Positions 1-8,583 of a stretch of DNA of 64,000 nucleotides are shown one piece after another. The DNA is from an uncultured Bacteroides sp. Its GTDB lineage: Bacteria > Bacteroidota > Bacteroidia > Bacteroidales > Bacteroidaceae. The notes under the pieces were generated by a model, which searched no databases, had not been told where the DNA came from, and worked only from the letters and a program-made list of their open reading frames with translations. The stretch covers positions 1 through 64,000 of the forward strand of contig UQVZ01000019.1 in assembly GCA_900544675.1 (NCBI GenBank), read 5' to 3'. Within the stretch, counting starts at the first letter, position 1, and each line of letters begins with the position of its first letter. The translations under genes were made by a program, and so were the position numbers.

Positions 1-93
1 AAGGGTTCTGCTGCCTTATGCAAGAAATAAAAAATGGAATTGATAGAACCCACCTCAAGGAAAAAACAGAGCCATAATACCTAAATATAGGGA

Positions 94-124
94 TTGCGGT
101 GCGATAACAGAGTCCGTAACTTTG
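94..124 (+). promoter_or_regulatory. Promoter of the xus-type operon
   Basis: The Bacteroidetes -7 box TAACTTTG lies at 117-124 and a -33 TTG at 94-96, with 20 bases between them. The start codon of the TonB receptor follows about 40 bases downstream. No Fur-type operator could be recognised by eye. The rest of 1-93 holds no gene. It has only a 7-base inverted repeat (GGGTTCT at 3-9, AGAACCC at 45-51) of unknown meaning. Confidence 0.6.
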
Positions 125-164
125 CAGCGCAATTAAGAATCATTTTAAATAACAAAAGAAGATA

Positions 165-2558
165 ATGACAAAACACTGGCTCTTCACATTGATTTGTATA
201 TTAATGTGTTCTCTCTGTGTTTCGGCACAAAAACGGACTATGTTGTCGGGAAAGATAGTCTCGGCAGAAGACAAAAGCATCATCGATTTCGCTACTGTCT
301 ACCTGAAAGGCACCAGCTACGGATGCACAACCAACGAAAAGGGCATCTACCACCTGAAAGCTCCTGCAGGTACCTATACATTGGTAGTTTCCGCCATCGG
401 ATTTGAAACCTTCGAAGAACGGGTGACCTTGAAAGAAGAAGGACGTACCCGGCAAACCATCCTGCTGAAGCCCGTAGCACACGAGCTGGACGAAGTAGTG
501 GTGGTATCCAATGGAGTAAGCCGTGTGCAACGCTCGGCATTCAATGCTGTAGCAGTCGACACCAAAGAGCTTCATAATTCTACCAAAAGCCTGAGCGAAG
601 CGCTGATGCAGCTTCCGGGACTGAAGCTTCGCGAATCGGGCGGAGTAGGTTCGGACATGCAGCTGATGCTGGACGGATTCTCGGGCAAGCACGTGAAAAT
701 ATTCATCGACGGAGTACCACAGGAAGGCGCAGGCACAGCGTTCGACATCAACAACATACCGGTCAACTTCGCCGAACGCATCGAAGTATATAAAGGTGTT
801 GTTCCGGTAGGGTTCGGCACAGATGCCTTGGGAGGCGTCATCAACATCGTGACCAACAAGCGCCGCCGTGCCTGGCACCTGGACGCGTCCTACTCGTACG
901 GTTCGTTCAACACCCACAAGACGTATGTCAACTTCGGACAAACGTTCCGCAACGGACTGACCTACGAGATAAACGCCTTCCAGAATTTCTCGGACAACGA
1001 CTACTACATCGACAATTACATCACCGAGTTTGACGAAAACGGCTTCGAGAACACCGACCGTAACAAGATTTACCATGTGAAGCGATTCAACGACCAATTC
1101 CACAACGAGGCGGTCATCGGTAAAATCGGCGTGACCGACAAGCCGTGGGCAGACCGCCTGATGCTGGGTTTCAACTACTCGCATTTCTATAAGGAAATAC
1201 AGACGGGCGTTTACCAATATATCGTCTTCGGCGAAAAACACCGCAAGGGACACTCGTTCGTCCCCTCACTGGAATACAGCAAACGTGACCTTTTCACCAA
1301 AGGGCTGGACGTGATGCTGAGCGCCAACTACAACCACAATCTGACGATGAACATCGACACCGCGTCGTATAAATACAACTGGCTGGGCGACCGCAAGCTT
1401 ATCAACGGACACGGAGAACAGTCATACCAGGACAGCGAATTGAAAAATACCAACTGGAACGCCACCTTGACAGCAAACTACCGCATCGGAGCAGCACATG
1501 CCTTCACCCTGAACCATGTGACAAGTACCTTCCGACGCACCAGCCGCTCGAAAGTGGAAGGAAGCTCGAGACTGTCCGATTTCAGCATCCCGAAAGTGAC
1601 ACGCAAGAACATTACTGGCTTGTCGTATCGCCTAATGCCTACAGAAAAATGGAACCTCTCGGCATTCGGCAAATATTACAACCAATATAACCGCGGTCCG
1701 ATATCGCAAAGCAGCGACGGAGTGGGCAACTACATCGAAATGACCCGCCACACCAACTCGCTGGGTTACGGAGCAGCCGGCACGTATTTCATCTTGAAAG
1801 GCCTGCAAGCCAAACTGTCGTATGAGAAAGCCTACCGCCTGCCTACCACCGACGAGCTCTTCGGTGACGAAGACCTGGAAGCGGGCAAGACCGACCTGCG
1901 TCCGGAGAAGAGCGACAACGTGAACTTCAACCTCAGCTACAACCGCCAGTTCGGCAAACACGCCGTCTACCTGGAAGGTACGCTGATTTACCGTGATACG
2001 AAAGACTACATCCAGCGTGGACTGAGCACCGTAAGCGGCATGAGCTACGGTATCTACGAAAACCACGGACGGGTGAAAACGAAAGGTTTCAACGTATCGG
2101 CACGTTACAGCTACTCGCGCTGGTTCAGCATAGGAGGTACCTACAACAACATCAATGTGCGCGACGACGAGCGTTACGTAGCGGAAAACACCCAGCAGGA
2201 AAGCGCGACTTACGGCCAACGTATGCCGAACCTGCCGTATATCTTCGCCAACTTCGACGCCACCTTTACCTGGCATGACCTCTTTGCCGAAGGAAATGTG
2301 CTGACCGTCACCTACGACGGATATTACCAGCACGAGTTTCCGCTGTACTGGGAGCGTTTCGGTGACCCCAACTCGAAAAGCCGTGTACCCGAACAGCTTT
2401 CGCACAACCTGAGCATCGGCTATTCGATGAAGAACGGACGGTATAACCTCTCACTGGAATGCCGGAACTTCACCAACGAAAAGCTGTACGATAACTTCAG
2501 CCTTCAGAAAGCCGGACGTGCTTTCTATGGCAAATTCCGGGTATATTTCGGAGGATAA
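165..2558 (+). CDS. xusA: TonB-dependent outer-membrane receptor, XusA-like
   Basis: A 797-residue TonB-dependent receptor that should import an iron-siderophore complex across the outer membrane. Residues 1-21 are a signal peptide (…CSLCVSAQ). A carboxypeptidase-regulatory-like domain covers about 24-110, and the stretch ELDEVVVVSNG near 107-117 resembles a TonB box. The plug follows (LMLDGFSGKHVKIFIDGVPQ, then IEVYKGVVPVGFGTDALGGVINIVT), then a beta-barrel to the C-terminus, which ends in an aromatic-rich strand (FRVYFGG). It lacks the approximately 1000-residue SusC architecture, so a glycan role is unlikely. It is followed by a DUF4374 lipoprotein and a PepSY membrane protein. This order matches the XusABC xenosiderophore system described in B. 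thetaiotaomicron; the assignment rests on gene order and family. Confidence 0.87.
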   Translation: MTKHWLFTLICILMCSLCVSAQKRTMLSGKIVSAEDKSIIDFATVYLKGTSYGCTTNEKGIYHLKAPAGTYTLVVSAIGFETFEERVTLKEEGRTRQTILLKPVAHELDEVVVVSNGVSRVQRSAFNAVAVDTKELHNSTKSLSEALMQLPGLKLRESGGVGSDMQLMLDGFSGKHVKIFIDGVPQEGAGTAFDINNIPVNFAERIEVYKGVVPVGFGTDALGGVINIVTNKRRRAWHLDASYSYGSFNTHKTYVNFGQTFRNGLTYEINAFQNFSDNDYYIDNYITEFDENGFENTDRNKIYHVKRFNDQFHNEAVIGKIGVTDKPWADRLMLGFNYSHFYKEIQTGVYQYIVFGEKHRKGHSFVPSLEYSKRDLFTKGLDVMLSANYNHNLTMNIDTASYKYNWLGDRKLINGHGEQSYQDSELKNTNWNATLTANYRIGAAHAFTLNHVTSTFRRTSRSKVEGSSRLSDFSIPKVTRKNITGLSYRLMPTEKWNLSAFGKYYNQYNRGPISQSSDGVGNYIEMTRHTNSLGYGAAGTYFILKGLQAKLSYEKAYRLPTTDELFGDEDLEAGKTDLRPEKSDNVNFNLSYNRQFGKHAVYLEGTLIYRDTKDYIQRGLSTVSGMSYGIYENHGRVKTKGFNVSARYSYSRWFSIGGTYNNINVRDDERYVAENTQQESATYGQRMPNLPYIFANFDATFTWHDLFAEGNVLTVTYDGYYQHEFPLYWERFGDPNSKSRVPEQLSHNLSIGYSMKNGRYNLSLECRNFTNEKLYDNFSLQKAGRAFYGKFRVYFGG

Positions 2559-2625
2559 ACATTCATGACAAAACAAACCACTATCAACTATTCATTGTTA
2601 ATTTTTAATTATTAATTTATATTGT

Positions 2626-4089
2626 ATGAAGAAAAAACATTTCTCTTGGGCACTGATGGCTGCCCTCTCTTTCGGTTGTGTATTCATAACAGCTTGCAGC
2701 GATGATGAAACTGTAACAAGCGGTCAAGAAGAACCTACTCCGGAACCGGATCCAGAGAATCCTACTCCCGAACAGGAAACCATCAGCCGCTATGTCATCG
2801 TAGCTGAAGCAGGAAACAACCAGAGCGCCACTTACCTGATTGCCACCGAATCGCTGGACGAAGGAACAATATCCACCGTCGGCAACGGTTGGGAAACCGA
2901 ATCGGCATCGAACTGGATTTACTACGGTGAACGTTTCCTCTTCGGATTCCAATACAATGACGGAAACCAGGGAACCGGCTTCTCGTTCCAATTGGGAAGC
3001 GACGGCAAAGTGGCTGAATACCGCAGCTACACCTTCAACCGCACGACCACTTACGGCACGTGGGGCGACAACGTCATCACGGCTTCTACCAACGCCGGCA
3101 CAGTAGAAAAAGACGAAGCAGGCAACTATGCTTACTATCTCCAGTTCAACTACCTGAACGTGAACAATGGCAACTCTTCCAGTGGTTCCCACCTCGCCGA
3201 GAACTTCCTGGGCAACGGAGAGCGTGTCAGCTTTGCCGGATTTGTGGAAGCCAACGGCAAACTGTATACCTCGGTAGTGCCGATGGGTATGAGCCATTAT
3301 GGCGTGAACACTTATCCGTGGGCCATCCAAGACCCCACTTATGTAGCTAACGGAAGCGGCGGAAGCGGATCGGGACAATATACAGCCGGTATGATTCCCA
3401 GCACCCAATACCCCGACAGCGCTTTTGTAGCTATCTATAGCGGAGATGACTTCGATGAAACACCGGTCATTGCACGTACCGGAAAAATCGGTTTCGCCAG
3501 CGGACGTATGCGCTCGCAATATTACCAGACTATCTGGGCTGCAGATAACGGAGACCTCTATGTATTCTCTCCGGGATACGGACGTACCACCACTACTCCG
3601 GTAGAGAACAATGACGGAACCCAATTCAACCGCGTACAAGGCAAGTTGCCTTCGGGCGTAGTTCGCATCAAGGCCGGAGAAACAGACTTCGACAACAGCT
3701 ACTACGTAAACATCGAAGAACTGGGCAACAAGAACCCGATGTTCCGCTGCTGGCACATCACCGATGATTACTTCTTGCTCCAGATGTATAGCGAAGGCGC
3801 GGAAAACATGAGCGGCACCAGTGCTCCGCGCAACGAACTGGCTGTATTCAAAGGCAACGAAGGTACACTGACCGTAGTAAGCGGCTTGCCCGAAGCCAGC
3901 AAGCTGTCCAGCATCGGTACCCCGTGCAGCGACAACGGTATGGCATACATCCCCATTACTACTACCGACGGCACAAACCCGACCATCTATAGCATCGACC
4001 CCACTACCGGAGCAGCTAAAGCAGGATTGGTAGTAAATGAAGCCAACTCGGTTTCGGCATTGGGTAAACTCTCGACAACTGTAGAATAA
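2626..4089 (+). CDS. xusB: DUF4374 surface lipoprotein, XusB-like siderophore-binding protein
   Basis: A 487-residue lipoprotein. The signal peptide ends in the lipobox ITAC with Cys24, followed by SDDE. That acidic run fits the Bacteroidetes lipoprotein export signal, so the protein is probably displayed at the cell surface. A Pro/Glu-rich linker (residues about 35-52) leads into a beta-propeller-like DUF4374 domain with repeated Gly/Asn/Thr-rich blades. In the XusABC system the DUF4374 lipoprotein binds ferric enterobactin-type siderophores next to the receptor. The same role is inferred here from its position 67 bases after the receptor gene. The ligand cannot be read from the sequence. 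Confidence 0.85.
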   Translation: MKKKHFSWALMAALSFGCVFITACSDDETVTSGQEEPTPEPDPENPTPEQETISRYVIVAEAGNNQSATYLIATESLDEGTISTVGNGWETESASNWIYYGERFLFGFQYNDGNQGTGFSFQLGSDGKVAEYRSYTFNRTTTYGTWGDNVITASTNAGTVEKDEAGNYAYYLQFNYLNVNNGNSSSGSHLAENFLGNGERVSFAGFVEANGKLYTSVVPMGMSHYGVNTYPWAIQDPTYVANGSGGSGSGQYTAGMIPSTQYPDSAFVAIYSGDDFDETPVIARTGKIGFASGRMRSQYYQTIWAADNGDLYVFSPGYGRTTTTPVENNDGTQFNRVQGKLPSGVVRIKAGETDFDNSYYVNIEELGNKNPMFRCWHITDDYFLLQMYSEGAENMSGTSAPRNELAVFKGNEGTLTVVSGLPEASKLSSIGTPCSDNGMAYIPITTTDGTNPTIYSIDPTTGAAKAGLVVNEANSVSALGKLSTTVE

Positions 4090-4097
4090 ACCTTTTT

Positions 4098-4154
4098 CAC
4101 CACAGATTACACAGATTAATTAAAATAAAAATTAAATCCGTGTAATCTGTGGTG
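4098..4154. repeat. Perfect inverted repeat between xusB and xusC (repeat family B)
   Basis: CACCACAGATTACAC (4098-4112) and its exact reverse complement GTGTAATCTGTGGTG (4140-4154) can form a 15-bp stem, extended after a mismatch by GATT/AATC. It sits between co-directional genes and may cause partial termination or 3'-end protection. The same CACAGATTACACAGATT phrase recurs near 5455-5475 and 16100-16120. Confidence 0.75.
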
Positions 4155-4175
4155 TGATTATACCAATATACAACA

Positions 4176-5288
4176 ATGAAAAAACTATTCCGAGACATAC
4201 ACCTTTGGCTCTCGCTTCCGCTGGGCATCCTGATTACCATTGTCTGCCTCTCGGGAGCTTCTTTGGTGTTCGAACAAGATATCACACAGGCACTTCAACG
4301 TCCGCTTTACACCGTCACCCCTCCTGCCGAAGGAGCGCAACCGCTTTCTCCTTCCCAATTGGTGGCACATATCCGGATACAGGCGGGCGATTCGCTCCAC
4401 CTGACTTCGCTCCAGCTTTCGGGCAATCCGGAGGAAGCCGCATTCGCCTCTTTCCGTGAAACCGGGAAAAAACAACTCAGCATAGACCCTTATACCGGGA
4501 AGGTTTTAGGATGGACCCAATCGTATCCTTTCTTCCAGACCATGCGTAAACTACACCGCTGGCTGATGAATCCGCCAGCATCAAAAGGCGAGAAATCCAT
4601 AGGGAAAGTCGTAGTAGGCATAACGACATTGGCAATGGTATTTATCCTGATAAGCGGACTGGTCATCTGGGTGCCCCGCACACGCAAGGCACTGAAGAAC
4701 CGGCTTCAGGTATCGTTCACCAAAGGCTGGCGCCGTTTCTGGTATGACAGCCATGTGGCAATCGGTTTCTATTGCACCCTCTTCCTGCTGGTCATGGCAC
4801 TCACTGGACTTACCTGGTCGTTCGGCTGGTATCGCACGGCAGCCTATTCACTCTTCGGAGCAGAAACACAAAGCCCTGCCCGCACCTCATCACCAACCAA
4901 AGAGGAAAAACCGGAAGGCAAAAAGCAACGTGCCTTCGACTATGCCGTATGGGACCAAGTCGCTTCAAACCTCCAAGCACATTACCCTGTCTACAAGACC
5001 CTGACCCTAAGCGAGCGGAATGTGCAAATCATCCCCAATCCGAATGCCATTATGCACAAAGCGGATGTTGTGACTTTTGATGCACGTACCGGTGACATCA
5101 AGGAAATCAGTCCGTATGACGAACGTCCACGCGCACAGACGATGCGAGGCTGGTTCTACGCTTTCCACACCGGAAGCTGGGGAGGCATGATAACCAAAAT
5201 CCTGTATTTCCTGGCAGCCTTATTCGGAGGCATCCTCCCGCTAAGCGGCTATTACCTGTGGTGGAAACGGACACACCGGAGAAATTAA
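4176..5288 (+). CDS. xusC: PepSY-associated membrane protein, XusC-like
   Basis: A 370-residue inner-membrane protein of the PepSY-associated TM helix family. Hydrophobic segments are visible near residues 10-32, 148-170, 196-218 and 338-358. Between them lie PepSY-type periplasmic regions (for example LSIDPYTGKVLGW and VTFDARTGDIKEI) and conserved His residues in HRWLMNPP, WYDSHVAIGFY and FYAFHTGSWGG, which may bind haem. Family members act as ferric-siderophore reductases. Here the protein probably reduces or releases iron after import by the upstream receptor and lipoprotein. The start is the ATG 21 bases after the hairpin repeat. It ends in Arg/Lys-rich cytoplasmic residues. Confidence 0.84.
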   Translation: MKKLFRDIHLWLSLPLGILITIVCLSGASLVFEQDITQALQRPLYTVTPPAEGAQPLSPSQLVAHIRIQAGDSLHLTSLQLSGNPEEAAFASFRETGKKQLSIDPYTGKVLGWTQSYPFFQTMRKLHRWLMNPPASKGEKSIGKVVVGITTLAMVFILISGLVIWVPRTRKALKNRLQVSFTKGWRRFWYDSHVAIGFYCTLFLLVMALTGLTWSFGWYRTAAYSLFGAETQSPARTSSPTKEEKPEGKKQRAFDYAVWDQVASNLQAHYPVYKTLTLSERNVQIIPNPNAIMHKADVVTFDARTGDIKEISPYDERPRAQTMRGWFYAFHTGSWGGMITKILYFLAALFGGILPLSGYYLWWKRTHRRN

Positions 5289-5516
5289 GAATGAAGAATG
5301 AAGAATTAAAATCTGCGTAAATCTGCGCTAATCTGCGTTTCAAAAAAATCGAACGCGGAGACGCGGAGACGCAAAGTTTTCTTTTTTTAAGAAAGCAAGC
5401 GCACGGAGAAATAAATTTGTTAATCTGCGTAATTCCATTGAAGAAAAAATTTGTGTAATCTGTGGTGAAAAAAACATCCACAAAATTCTTCATTCTTCAT
5501 TCTTCATTCTTCATTT
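5289..5516. repeat. Composite intergenic hairpin repeat (families A and B)
   Basis: The outer arms are GAATGAAGAATGAAGAAT (from 5289) and its reverse complement at about 5484-5515. Inside are smaller phrases: three near-copies of ATCTGCG (5321-5340), two of ACGCGGAG (5353-5368), and TTGTGTAATCTGTGGTG (5453-5470). The block fills nearly the whole gap between xusC and aroA, holds no open reading frame I can support, and ends just before the aroA promoter. Confidence 0.65.
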
Positions 5517-5523
5517 AAATCTA

Positions 5524-5531
5524 TATCTTTG
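5524..5531 (+). promoter_or_regulatory. -7 promoter box of aroA
   Basis: TATCTTTG matches the Bacteroidetes -7 consensus TAnnTTTG exactly. The TTG inside this box is in frame with aroA, but a promoter element should not be translated. The true start is therefore the ATG 28 bases downstream. Confidence 0.55.
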
Positions 5532-5558
5532 CGGGAAAAACAAGTAGCACATAAAAAC

Positions 5559-6794
5559 ATGAAGCGGATTATCTTGACTCCACCCGATAAGATACAGACC
5601 TGTATCGCCCTGCCTTCCTCGAAAAGCATCTGCAACCGAGCACTGATTATCAACGCACTGGCGCAAAACAGTGCCAAGCTGGAGAACCTTTCCGATTGCG
5701 ACGATACACGCGTAATGATACAAGCCTTGCAGAATATGCCTTCGGTCATTGATATCGGTGCGGCAGGTACAGCCATGCGTTTCCTGACCGCATTCTTGTC
5801 TGTACATCCAGGTACACATACCCTGACCGGTACCCAGCGGATGCAACAACGCCCCATCGGCATTCTGGCAGATTCCCTTCGTGCACTGGGAGCCGAAATA
5901 TCCTATACCGGCAACGAAGGCTATCCTCCCCTGCATATTACGGGACACGCTTTGACCAAGCATGAGGTAACACTTCCGGGCAATGTCAGTTCGCAATACA
6001 TTTCCGCCTTGCTGATGATAGGCCCTGCACTGAAGAACGGGCTGACGCTGAATCTGACAGGAGACATCATTTCACGTCCTTACATCAACCTGACTTTGCA
6101 ACTTATGCAAAGCTTCGTAGCACGCGCCTCGTGGATAAACGACCATCAATTAAGGGTAGAAGCGCATCCCTATACGGCTCCTGCATCGTATTATGTGGAA
6201 AGCGACTGGAGCGCGGCATCGTATTGGTACGAAATCTGCGCCTTGTCCCCACAAGCCGAAATCGAACTCCCCGGTCTGTTCCGGGAAAGTCCGCAAGGCG
6301 ACGCCCAGGTGGCATCGCTCTTCGCTTCCTTAGGCGTGGCTACACACTATGAGGACAATAAAGTCACGTTACGCAAATCGGGCACACCCGTATCGCGATT
6401 TACCTATAATTTCATCGACCAGCCTGACTTGGCACAAACGTTTGTAGTGACCTGCGCCTTGATGAACATACCTTTCCGCTTCGAGGGCCTGCAAAGCCTG
6501 AAGATAAAAGAAACCGACCGGATGGCTGCCCTAATAAACGAAATGAGAAAACTGGGATACGTACTGGAAGAAACCGACGGACGCATCTTGGCTTGGGAAG
6601 GGAAACGATGTACGCCCGATGCCGCCCCCTGCATTGATACCTACGAAGACCACCGTATGGCGATGGCATTCGCTCCGGCTTGCATCCCGCTGAAACGCCT
6701 GACCATCAACCATCCACAAGTGGTAAGCAAGTCTTACCCGCACTACTGGACTGACCTGCAATCGGCAGGATTCATCGTCAAGGAGGAAGACTGA
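5559..6794 (+). CDS. aroA: 3-phosphoshikimate 1-carboxyvinyltransferase (EPSP synthase)
   Basis: A 411-residue enzyme that joins phosphoenolpyruvate to shikimate-3-phosphate in the shikimate pathway to aromatic amino acids. It shows the N-terminal substrate loop SSKSICNRALIINALA, the GAAGTAMRFLTAFL motif, GNVSSQYISALLM, the ESDWSAASYWYEI block and the C-terminal KIKETDRMAALINEM and TYEDHRMAMAFAP motifs. The chain is slightly shorter than the E. coli enzyme, as is usual in Bacteroidetes. The start at MKRIILTPP was chosen because an upstream in-frame TTG lies inside the promoter. The next gene begins 2 bases after the stop, so the two are probably co-transcribed. Confidence 0.95.
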   Translation: MKRIILTPPDKIQTCIALPSSKSICNRALIINALAQNSAKLENLSDCDDTRVMIQALQNMPSVIDIGAAGTAMRFLTAFLSVHPGTHTLTGTQRMQQRPIGILADSLRALGAEISYTGNEGYPPLHITGHALTKHEVTLPGNVSSQYISALLMIGPALKNGLTLNLTGDIISRPYINLTLQLMQSFVARASWINDHQLRVEAHPYTAPASYYVESDWSAASYWYEICALSPQAEIELPGLFRESPQGDAQVASLFASLGVATHYEDNKVTLRKSGTPVSRFTYNFIDQPDLAQTFVVTCALMNIPFRFEGLQSLKIKETDRMAALINEMRKLGYVLEETDGRILAWEGKRCTPDAAPCIDTYEDHRMAMAFAPACIPLKRLTINHPQVVSKSYPHYWTDLQSAGFIVKEED

Positions 6795-6796
6795 CC

Positions 6797-7228
6797 ATGT
6801 GGATACTCCTTATTATATTAGTAGGGGTGGTGCTGTTCGGACTCATAGCCGGATATTTCTACAACCGGAATATACGGAAAAAGATAGAACGGGGCGAGCT
6901 GACGGAAGCGCCTCCCGTAGTTACGGTGGACGGTGAATGCTGCGGACAACATGCCGTATGCGAGAAAGAAAGCCTGCTGGCAGCCGTAAGCAAGCAAATA
7001 GAATATTACGATGACGAGGAACTGGACCGCTTCAAAGGACGTCCCTCCGACCAGTACACACCGGAAGAGACAGATGAGTTCCGCGATATCCTCTATACCA
7101 TGCAAGAGGAAGACGTAGCGGGCTGGAGCCGAAGCCTGCAACTGAGGGGAATCGAATTCCCTGATGAACTGAAAGACGAACTGTTCTTGATTGTAGGGGA
7201 AAGACGTTTTTCGCCAGGCAATAAATAA
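6797..7228 (+). CDS. Small membrane-anchored protein of unknown function
   Basis: I do not recognise a characterised family. The 143-residue product has one N-terminal hydrophobic segment (residues 2-20), then a charged juxtamembrane stretch (NRNIRKKIERGE). A short Cys/His cluster follows (GECCGQHAVCEK, about residues 47-58) that could bind metal or form disulfides. The C-terminal 80 residues are acidic and look helical (YDDEELDRFKG…EETDEFRDILYTM). The gene starts 2 bases after aroA. A metal permease follows 68 bases later, so a link to metal supply is conceivable but unproven. Confidence 0.75.
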   Translation: MWILLIILVGVVLFGLIAGYFYNRNIRKKIERGELTEAPPVVTVDGECCGQHAVCEKESLLAAVSKQIEYYDDEELDRFKGRPSDQYTPEETDEFRDILYTMQEEDVAGWSRSLQLRGIEFPDELKDELFLIVGERRFSPGNK

Positions 7229-7295
7229 GCGGCTAATAAGAAATCAAGGGGAACCGGTCACCCCTATAGAACGGAAGAGCAAAAAACGAAAGACT

Positions 7296-8111
7296 ATGGA
7301 TTTACTGCAATATACATTTTTCCAACATGCCTTGTTGGGAAGCCTCTTTGCCAGCATAGCGTGCGGCATCATCGGGACTTACATTGTTACCCGCCGACTG
7401 GTATTCATCAGCGGAGGTATTACGCACGCTTCATTCGGAGGCATCGGCATCGGACTTTACACCGGTATTTCTCCCGTACTTGCCGCAGCCATATTCTCGG
7501 TGCTATCGGCCTTCGGTGTGGAATGGCTCAGCAAGCGGAGCGATATGCGCGAAGATTCCGCCATAGCCGTATTCTGGACCTTCGGGATGGCCATCGGCAT
7601 CATCTTCAGCTTCCTGGCACCGGGATTCACACCCGACTTGTCTTCGTTCCTCTTCGGGAATATCCTCACGATTACCCGAGGCGACATCATCCTGCTGGGA
7701 ACATTGAGCGGTGTGCTCGCCTTGTTCTTCGCCCTCTTTCTGCGCCCCATCGTGGCAATTGCCTTCGACCCCGAATTTGCCCGTTCGCAACGGATGCCCG
7801 TCTCTTTTTTTGAATATACCCTGATGATGTTCATCGCCCTGACGATTGTGGCTTGCCTGCGCATGGTGGGCATCGTGCTTGCCATCTCGCTCCTCACCTT
7901 GCCCCAAATGACCGCCAACCTCTTCACATACCGATTCAAGCGCATCATCTGGCTTTCCATCGGCATCGGGTATCTCAGTTGCCTGGGAGGACTGTTCCTC
8001 TCCTACCAATACCAGATTCCGTCGGGAGCCTCCATCATTTTCGTATCCATCTTGTTTTATGCCTTGGCAAAGTTGGGGCATATCTGCTACAGGAAAAGAA
8101 AAAATCATTAA
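7296..8111 (+). CDS. Metal ABC transporter permease (ABC-3 family, ZnuB/TroC-like)
   Basis: A 271-residue inner-membrane permease with about eight hydrophobic segments. It resembles the ABC-3 family that moves Zn, Mn or Fe: an N-terminal HALLGSLFASIACGIIGTYIV helix, the RRLVFISGGITHASFGGIGIG motif after the first helix, and ALTIVACLRMVGIVLAISLL near the C-terminus. The cognate ATPase and metal-binding protein are not in the neighbourhood, so the complex must use partners encoded elsewhere. Substrate metal is not predictable from this subunit alone. Confidence 0.88.
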   Translation: MDLLQYTFFQHALLGSLFASIACGIIGTYIVTRRLVFISGGITHASFGGIGIGLYTGISPVLAAAIFSVLSAFGVEWLSKRSDMREDSAIAVFWTFGMAIGIIFSFLAPGFTPDLSSFLFGNILTITRGDIILLGTLSGVLALFFALFLRPIVAIAFDPEFARSQRMPVSFFEYTLMMFIALTIVACLRMVGIVLAISLLTLPQMTANLFTYRFKRIIWLSIGIGYLSCLGGLFLSYQYQIPSGASIIFVSILFYALAKLGHICYRKRKNH

Positions 8112-8116
8112 CTTTG
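8109..8116 (+). promoter_or_regulatory. -7 promoter box of tsaE
   Basis: TAACTTTG overlaps the stop codon of the permease gene and lies 29 bases before the tsaE ATG. A TTG lies about 30 bases upstream, further than the usual spacing. The match to TAnnTTTG is exact but the -33 element is weak. Confidence 0.4.
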
Positions 8117-8145
8117 CAAAAAGTTTATACAATAACCACATACGT

Positions 8146-8571
8146 ATGGAAATAAAAATTACAGACCTCGAACATATCCACGAAGCGGCAAAAGCATTCA
8201 TCGCCGCCATGGGTGACAATACCGTATTCGCTTTCTACGGCAAAATGGGTGCCGGAAAAACCACTTTCATCAAGGCAGTATGCGAAGAACTGGGCGTGAC
8301 CGATGTCATTAACTCACCCACATTCGCCATCGTAAACGAATACCGTTCGGACACGACCGGCGAATTGATTTACCATTTCGACTTTTACCGCATCAAGAAA
8401 CTGGAAGAAGTGTACGACATGGGATACGAAGACTATTTCTATAGCGGAGCTTTGTGCTTTATCGAATGGCCCGAACTGATAGACGACCTGCTTCCGGGTG
8501 ATGCCGTGAAAGTAACCATCGAAGAACAAGCCGACGGAAGCCGCACGGTCAGTTTTGATACAGCCGAATAA
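8146..8571 (+). CDS. tsaE: tRNA threonylcarbamoyladenosine biosynthesis ATPase TsaE
   Basis: A 141-residue P-loop protein (GKMGAGKTTFIKAV, about residues 27-40). It works with TsaB and TsaD to make N6-threonylcarbamoyladenosine at position 37 of ANN-decoding tRNAs. Other family marks are the SPTFAIVNEY motif, YHFDFYRI and the IEWPELIDDLLP block near the C-terminus. The start at MEIKITDLEHI matches the usual family length; the upstream in-frame codons overlap the permease gene. A small membrane protein follows 12 bases after the stop. Confidence 0.94.
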   Translation: MEIKITDLEHIHEAAKAFIAAMGDNTVFAFYGKMGAGKTTFIKAVCEELGVTDVINSPTFAIVNEYRSDTTGELIYHFDFYRIKKLEEVYDMGYEDYFYSGALCFIEWPELIDDLLPGDAVKVTIEEQADGSRTVSFDTAE

Positions 8572-8583
8572 AAAGGGACGGCA

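Noticed and set aside
3..51. Inverted repeat GGGTTCT / AGAACCC at the left edge as a riboswitch
   Set aside because: Only one 7-bp stem with a 35-base loop and no conserved core of a known riboswitch; it also lies upstream of the promoter.
201..1253. Long open frame on the minus strand inside the TonB receptor gene
   Set aside because: It is antisense to a clear receptor with full domain structure; no recognisable protein features.
7296..8111. A complete metal ABC transporter operon
   Set aside because: Only the permease is present; neither neighbour is an ATPase transporter subunit or a binding protein (TsaE is a tRNA-modification ATPase).
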